This document shows positions 59,101 through 64,000 of a DNA stretch of 64,000 nt, piece after piece. The stretch is from Prostheceraeus crozeri (taxonomy: Eukaryota > Platyhelminthes > Polycladida > Euryleptidae). The notes under the pieces are model-generated. The model was not told the DNA's origin. It saw only the letters and a list, made by a program, of their open reading frames with translations, and did not search any database. The position numbers and the translations under genes were made by a program. The stretch lies in contig CAJQUW010015391.1 in NCBI GenBank assembly GCA_907163375.1, positions 248,001-312,000 of the forward strand. The letters are read 5' to 3'. The first letter of the stretch is position 1, and every line of letters begins with the position of its first letter.

Positions 59101-61856
59101 CTGCGTATGAAGTTCGCGTCAACTGTCGGCTAAACTTCATGGAAAGGCGAATAGGACTATAATAAAATTATTTGTGAGAGTCCTACAATGGTTCATTGGG
59201 AATAGTTTGAAAAAAGTCAGAACCAATTTCAGTAGCGATTAAAGTCAATGATATCGATCAATCGATGTCTTTGACATTGTCTTACCATGAAATCTTTCTA
59301 ATGGAATGCTCTATATTTGGTTGAATGCTCTAGGAAATTGCTTGTGAATACAAAAGATGATTGATAAGATTGATTTGTACAAGAAATACAGCTGAAATAT
59401 GCGCATGCAAAATGTAGAATTCCTTCAAAATTTGCCATTCAAATGCATTATTGAAATTCTACAATTCTCAGTAATTTCAAAAGTTATTATAAAGAAGAAG
59501 GACAACTTGTAGCTATCTACATATTAATTTAGTAGGGAAAATGCACAAAAAAGAGCACTTAAATGTGTCATTGCTGCAGAAAGTTAGTAAGTAGCATTTA
59601 CATACAGAATATCCAATACTTATTCGATGTCTATGTTGTGATAGGTGATAACAATATGATTCGTAGACTCGCATTGCGTTCCTTAAAAAGCTATCGCACA
59701 AACTGTTTCCAAAAAGTGGCAAAATTCACATTTTCAAAAAAGGAAGTTTTCAAAAAAAGCCAAATATGACTTTCCAGTGCGCCAAATCCTGCGATCACCA
59801 TTCGACAGCATGCCTCCTAGAATATGCACTTCGAATGGAAATAGACATCCAATTAGTAGAATCTTCCTAAGTAGTAATTTTGAATGACTCCAATGAGTCG
59901 ATTTCGCTATTATGATGATCTAAGTGATCAATATATTTAGCATAAAAAACACGTTGATGTGGATATGAGATAATGAAAAAGTTTCTCTTAACCTAAATAA
60001 ACGATCGATGATTGAATTGCAGCATCTCATGTTCAGATCCTCTGCCACATTTGTTCAATTACTTACCTTGCTACTGACTCACTTGACCAGTACCTCTTTC
60101 ATTCACCTGATGACAAACTTAAGAAGTCTGAAAGGTCTTCCTCTCCCTAGATAATTAAACCTTTTTTGAGAATAGTTATGTACATGTACATGTTTGTCGA
60201 AGTATGCAAAATCTACTTACGATGTCATTTTGAGCATTAATTAATTTAAGAGCATAATGCGACAGATCAGGCGGCAATCGTGGGCGAGTTTACAATCAAT
60301 GTTGTATAATGAGCTATAAAATAGCTCTTTCGCTTGACTGATGTGCTACTGGACATTTGAAATGTCAGTTCACATGCAAGGATGGATTCGAAGACGAATG
60401 CTCGTCGAAGAACTATGATGCGGTTTAACATGATAAAATTTTCTTTTTTCTCTTAGCTGTATAACTACCACATGAATAATTCATGATAGCATAATATGCT
60501 TCAATTTCTGTCTATGCACATGCTTCATGATTCAAGGTGTTTATGATGTGAATTCACATTTACGCTATTTCTCTTGTGAGCACATGTTGCGTAATTCTTA
60601 AAACATTTAAGATTTACAAACCGCTTGAACATAGTGTTCCTCGTGTTCATGCGATTCCCCGCGATTATTTGCCAAACACAGTCACAGATACTAACGAGAT
60701 AAGATATTTAATGTATGTAATGTTTGATGTTGAAGATTTTGCGTTGGACGTGGCATTTACTCTAATTACAGAGAAGAAGAATTACATAAGACATTTCGTT
60801 ATAGTACAAGACATCGTGAATGTATAAATCGCGCAATTTTACAAAGTAGACGACAAAGCTATTCATAAAAGTGTCGTCTTGTTGACTTAAACCATTAATT
60901 AATTTCTTAAAGATTTTTTCCTACAACTCGCATGCTAAGATAAGAAGTTATCAAAAATTGGTTGCAATGAAATTGTCTCAAGTAGCAGGAAGCAATTAAT
61001 TAATTTCAATTATTTAGTATCCCTGTCAAATCACGTATTCGTTCTCGCTGTCTACATGTAGCTTTACAAGTCGCATAATGGCTTCTAGAGAGTTAGGCAG
61101 TGAGAAGACCGATACATGATCTAGAAGGCCTATATGATAAAAGATCTATTAAATGATTTTATCAAATGGACGTGAAAATTGATAACTTCAATTATAGACG
61201 TAAACTGTGAGCATCATAATCATAGTGGTAATCTAGCTTTGAAACAAATGAATGAAAATGAACTTAAAGGAGATTTTAAGAGTTATTATGAAAATATTCT
61301 ATTTATCTCTATCTAACAATTTTTTAGAGACAGTCGGCCGAGATGATAAATATGAATTAAAAAACATGATCTATGATTAAATTCTGGATATCTCTAATAT
61401 ATCACCAATAGTGCAATGCTGGGAGGTAAAGTGAAGCAGTTAATCAACTAAGTTTACTATCTTTCCAAAATCTATTAATTGTATTTTCTGTTAGCAGCAC
61501 CCAAACAATGAAATTTTTTAGATATTTGATATTAACTGTTACTGAAAGACTTGTAGTTCTTCATGTGATACCCAAAATTCCTTCGTAATGATTTAGTTTG
61601 CTTTAAAGATTTTTGTGAAAGACCTATTAATAATGAATTTTTCGGAGCTCTTTTTCATTCTTTTCATTTCAACTTCATTTGAACACAACTTTACTCCGTC
61701 TGTGACCTTTCATCTCAACAGTTCACAAAGCAGTTTCCGTGGTTGCAAGTAACAAGGAGATAAAGTGTCTTGAAGAGAGTTCTCTTCTCCGAACGGCAAG
61801 AAAATATGAAACCTCAAATTTCTCTCCATGAGTTATGACAAATGCGCACTGCCAAA
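56175..61856. other. Long stretch without recognisable genes
   Basis: About 5.7 kb of AT-rich sequence. Frames at 56590-56790, 57658-57846, 59513-59769 and 60576-60827 lack domains and splice sites. A tract near 58690-58850 (reading VSWSRWFKEKDFCLKNWIG) was examined and not supported. Confidence 0.45.
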
Positions 61857-62056
61857 CTTGTTAAGATTGAGTGGGAACCCAAAATCTTCGATCTTCAGCT
61901 ATCCATTATGTAGGCCGAGTGCTTTCGCGATACTTCGTATCATATTTTCAAGGTGAAATGAAAATTTGAACCTTGAAAAACTTGCGAAAGTACTCGGCCT
62001 AAATAAAGGATTGCTGAAGATCGAAGCCTTTGGGTTACTACTCACTCTTAGCAACA
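61857..62056. repeat. 200-bp imperfect palindrome
   Basis: Arms 61857-61928 and 61983-62056 match inverted over about 72 bp (roughly 80%), with shared blocks AACCCAAA, CTTCGATCTTCAGC, TAGGCCGAGT and CTTTCGC. The spacer contains a nested pair (TTTTCAAGGT / ACCTTGAAAA). Each arm read outward has CTGAAGATCGAAG, loosely like the PLE cores above, but no stem II is evident. Confidence 0.7.
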
Positions 62057-64000
62057 TGTCCAACTCATCATCACTTTTTCAAGATGCCAAACTTTGAATG
62101 AAGAGCCTCCAGATCGATTCTTCTAATTTATCGATAGAAGCAAAATTTAGCTAGAAACAGCAAAAAAATGTGTAGGAATTGAATGATGTCAGGTAATTAT
62201 AGTTGGTACTAACAAGACACTGAAAAGTAAAGACTACTTGTGAAATTCATTGGGAGATTAAAAACTGTGTGGGATCGCTGTGCTGTCTTGATGAAAAAAA
62301 TGCATTAGCACATTTTCTCAAGCTTGGCCATTCTTGGAAACACATTGTATATGTGATAAAACAATTGCCTATGGCTTCACAAGAATAAGATGAACTTTGA
62401 TGTCAGATATTTCGTATTTCATTGTCAGAGAACCAAGTAACAAGAAATTGTAAAGAACGAATTTTGTGACTTTATATTTTCGAGAATATTCCAAACCGAT
62501 GAACTCTCAATGCGAATGTTGCAACATATAGAAAAGATTCTTAAGTAGCTAAATAATTTGCAGCAATAAGAGCCACTTATCTGGAGTCCTGGTGACGTAT
62601 TAATGGATATAGCAACTACCCTTCTGACATTGTGCTAGTTTATGAATAGCTTATTCCGCATTAATAAAGATGGCACTATCATAGTGCTTGGTCCCATATT
62701 AATACGGCTAGTAACTATCCTAGCGCTAGACTAGCACTGAATCATTTTCTAGGGCAATTGCTAGCAAAATCACTAGAAAGCATGTGACTTTACTAGCTCA
62801 AATGTTATCTTTCAATTTTGAAACTCATGCCTCATGAAATTTACGTAGCTATTTCTTCGATGACAATTTCGTGTATGAGCTTTCTAATGACATGAACTTT
62901 TTATTGTAAAACTCGATTTTTTTGAATTTTTCGTTTATAATTCAGCTATGTACATGTAAATGACGATATGTTGCGCATTGCAATTAGAAAGTTAGTGAAA
63001 TTTTCGACGTGCATTCATTAAATATCACTTTAAACACAATACTAGCAAACCGCCTAGGTTAGCGCGCCTGCAATAATTAATAAATGCTGCTTTATGCAGT
63101 CACAATGTAAACAGAATAATCAAATATTGAGTTGCATCCTCAGTTGAAAAATTAGAACAAAACTGAATTTCATCCAATATCAAGAGTCATCAGCAGGTCT
63201 AGTTCACATCTCTCAGCGTCGACACAACTCCCTAGGAGTAATGAACTGGCCCTCCTGTTCCAGTTAACCATCCTCCATAGTCACTCATTATCATTTCGAT
63301 ATCTACAACCTCTCGACGTTAAACAACACCTCATGCTTGTCCAAATTATCTTGAAAAATGAATTGACGTATCCAGGGATGTCAATAATCAATATGACCTT
63401 CGATCACTCCCTTCGCCTACTACCAAACTCTTCATACCACACACAAATTCAACAGTGGATGTCTTTGATATAGATCATAATACCTTGATCAAAAACGCCG
63501 TCAATAATTTGAACATACAACAACTGAGAATACGGGAATTCGGATTATCAGTGCTGATTATCCAGTAGTTGGTTCAATGAAGCTGTAATCCAAAATGAGC
63601 TGATGTACACTTGACTATCTCTATTGTGGACAAGTTCATTGTTCTCAAGTCACAGATGAGTAATGAGTGTCACATTTTGTTAGATGAAGACCGAAAGTGT
63701 AATACTTCATATCGAAGCAGTCCTTAAGTCGCATACTACTCCTAGGTTGTTTATCTTCCATCAAATCCTCAATGCCTCACGTGTCTCCTTCTTTCTAATA
63801 ACAAATAAAATCCGCTGAATCTGCATTAGATATTAAAAAATGGTAAGGGACTTCCGTAATTCTTTGTTTATGTTTTGTGTGAAAATGATTAAAATCCCAG
63901 AGCAGCTACTTTTTGTTCCTCATAGAGTTTGACTACAGATTCTTCACGTCAGACCTGTAGAACAGAATTTTTGAATGAAAAGGAATAAGTAGCTATTCAC
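62057..64000. other. Stretch without recognisable genes
   Basis: No gene, splice pair or repeat supported up to the window end. Confidence 0.45.

Overview
This window looks like a gene-poor, AT-rich stretch of an invertebrate animal genome, most likely a marine species such as an echinoderm or lophotrochozoan. That placement is inferred from the mix of Penelope-like, hAT, MULE, RTE/CR1-type LINE and tRNA-SINE debris and is not certain. I see no bacterial operons, rRNA genes or intact tRNA genes. Nearly all open frames longer than 60 codons are chance frames or transposon remains.

One host gene can be argued for, on the + strand. Three short exons are compatible in splice phase: a signal-peptide exon at 531-598 below paired CCAAT boxes, an exon at 26320-26393, and an exon at 47040-47110. 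The last two have textbook acceptors and GTAAGT donors. Read in order they give a secreted N-terminus of about 70 residues that resembles the start of the ligand-binding domain of Cys-loop (pentameric) ligand-gated ion channels. Introns 1 and 2 would be about 25.7 and 20.6 kb. Later exons were not found and presumably lie to the right, so the window would be the 5' part of a long receptor gene.

The introns hold the rest. Penelope-like elements (PLEs) and similar palindromes are the most striking part: 13635-14128, 16950-17811 (with a 168-bp insertion), 24485-24665, 25644-25746, 27322-27481, and a young-looking copy at 45022-45776. The last has identical 92-bp terminal inverted repeats, a 10-bp target duplication, an open GIY-YIG endonuclease frame, no reverse transcriptase, and a hammerhead-ribozyme-like motif. 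DNA transposons with resolved ends include hAT MITEs (1849-2079; a two-copy family at 33725-33970 and 41869-42124), a 2.1-kb hAT-like element (48811-50952) and a MULE (55217-56166) with a decayed transposase. Further MITEs lie at 3718-4154, 15677-16025, 8941-9462 and 39970-40619. LINE 3' ends occur in both orientations (11.5, 15.2, 19.1, 20.8, 31.8, 34.0, 35.2 and 54.6 kb). A dispersed unclassified repeat is present in inverted copies at 898-1319 and 39145-39563.

All of this was read by eye. Identities, family clades and the gene call need similarity searches.
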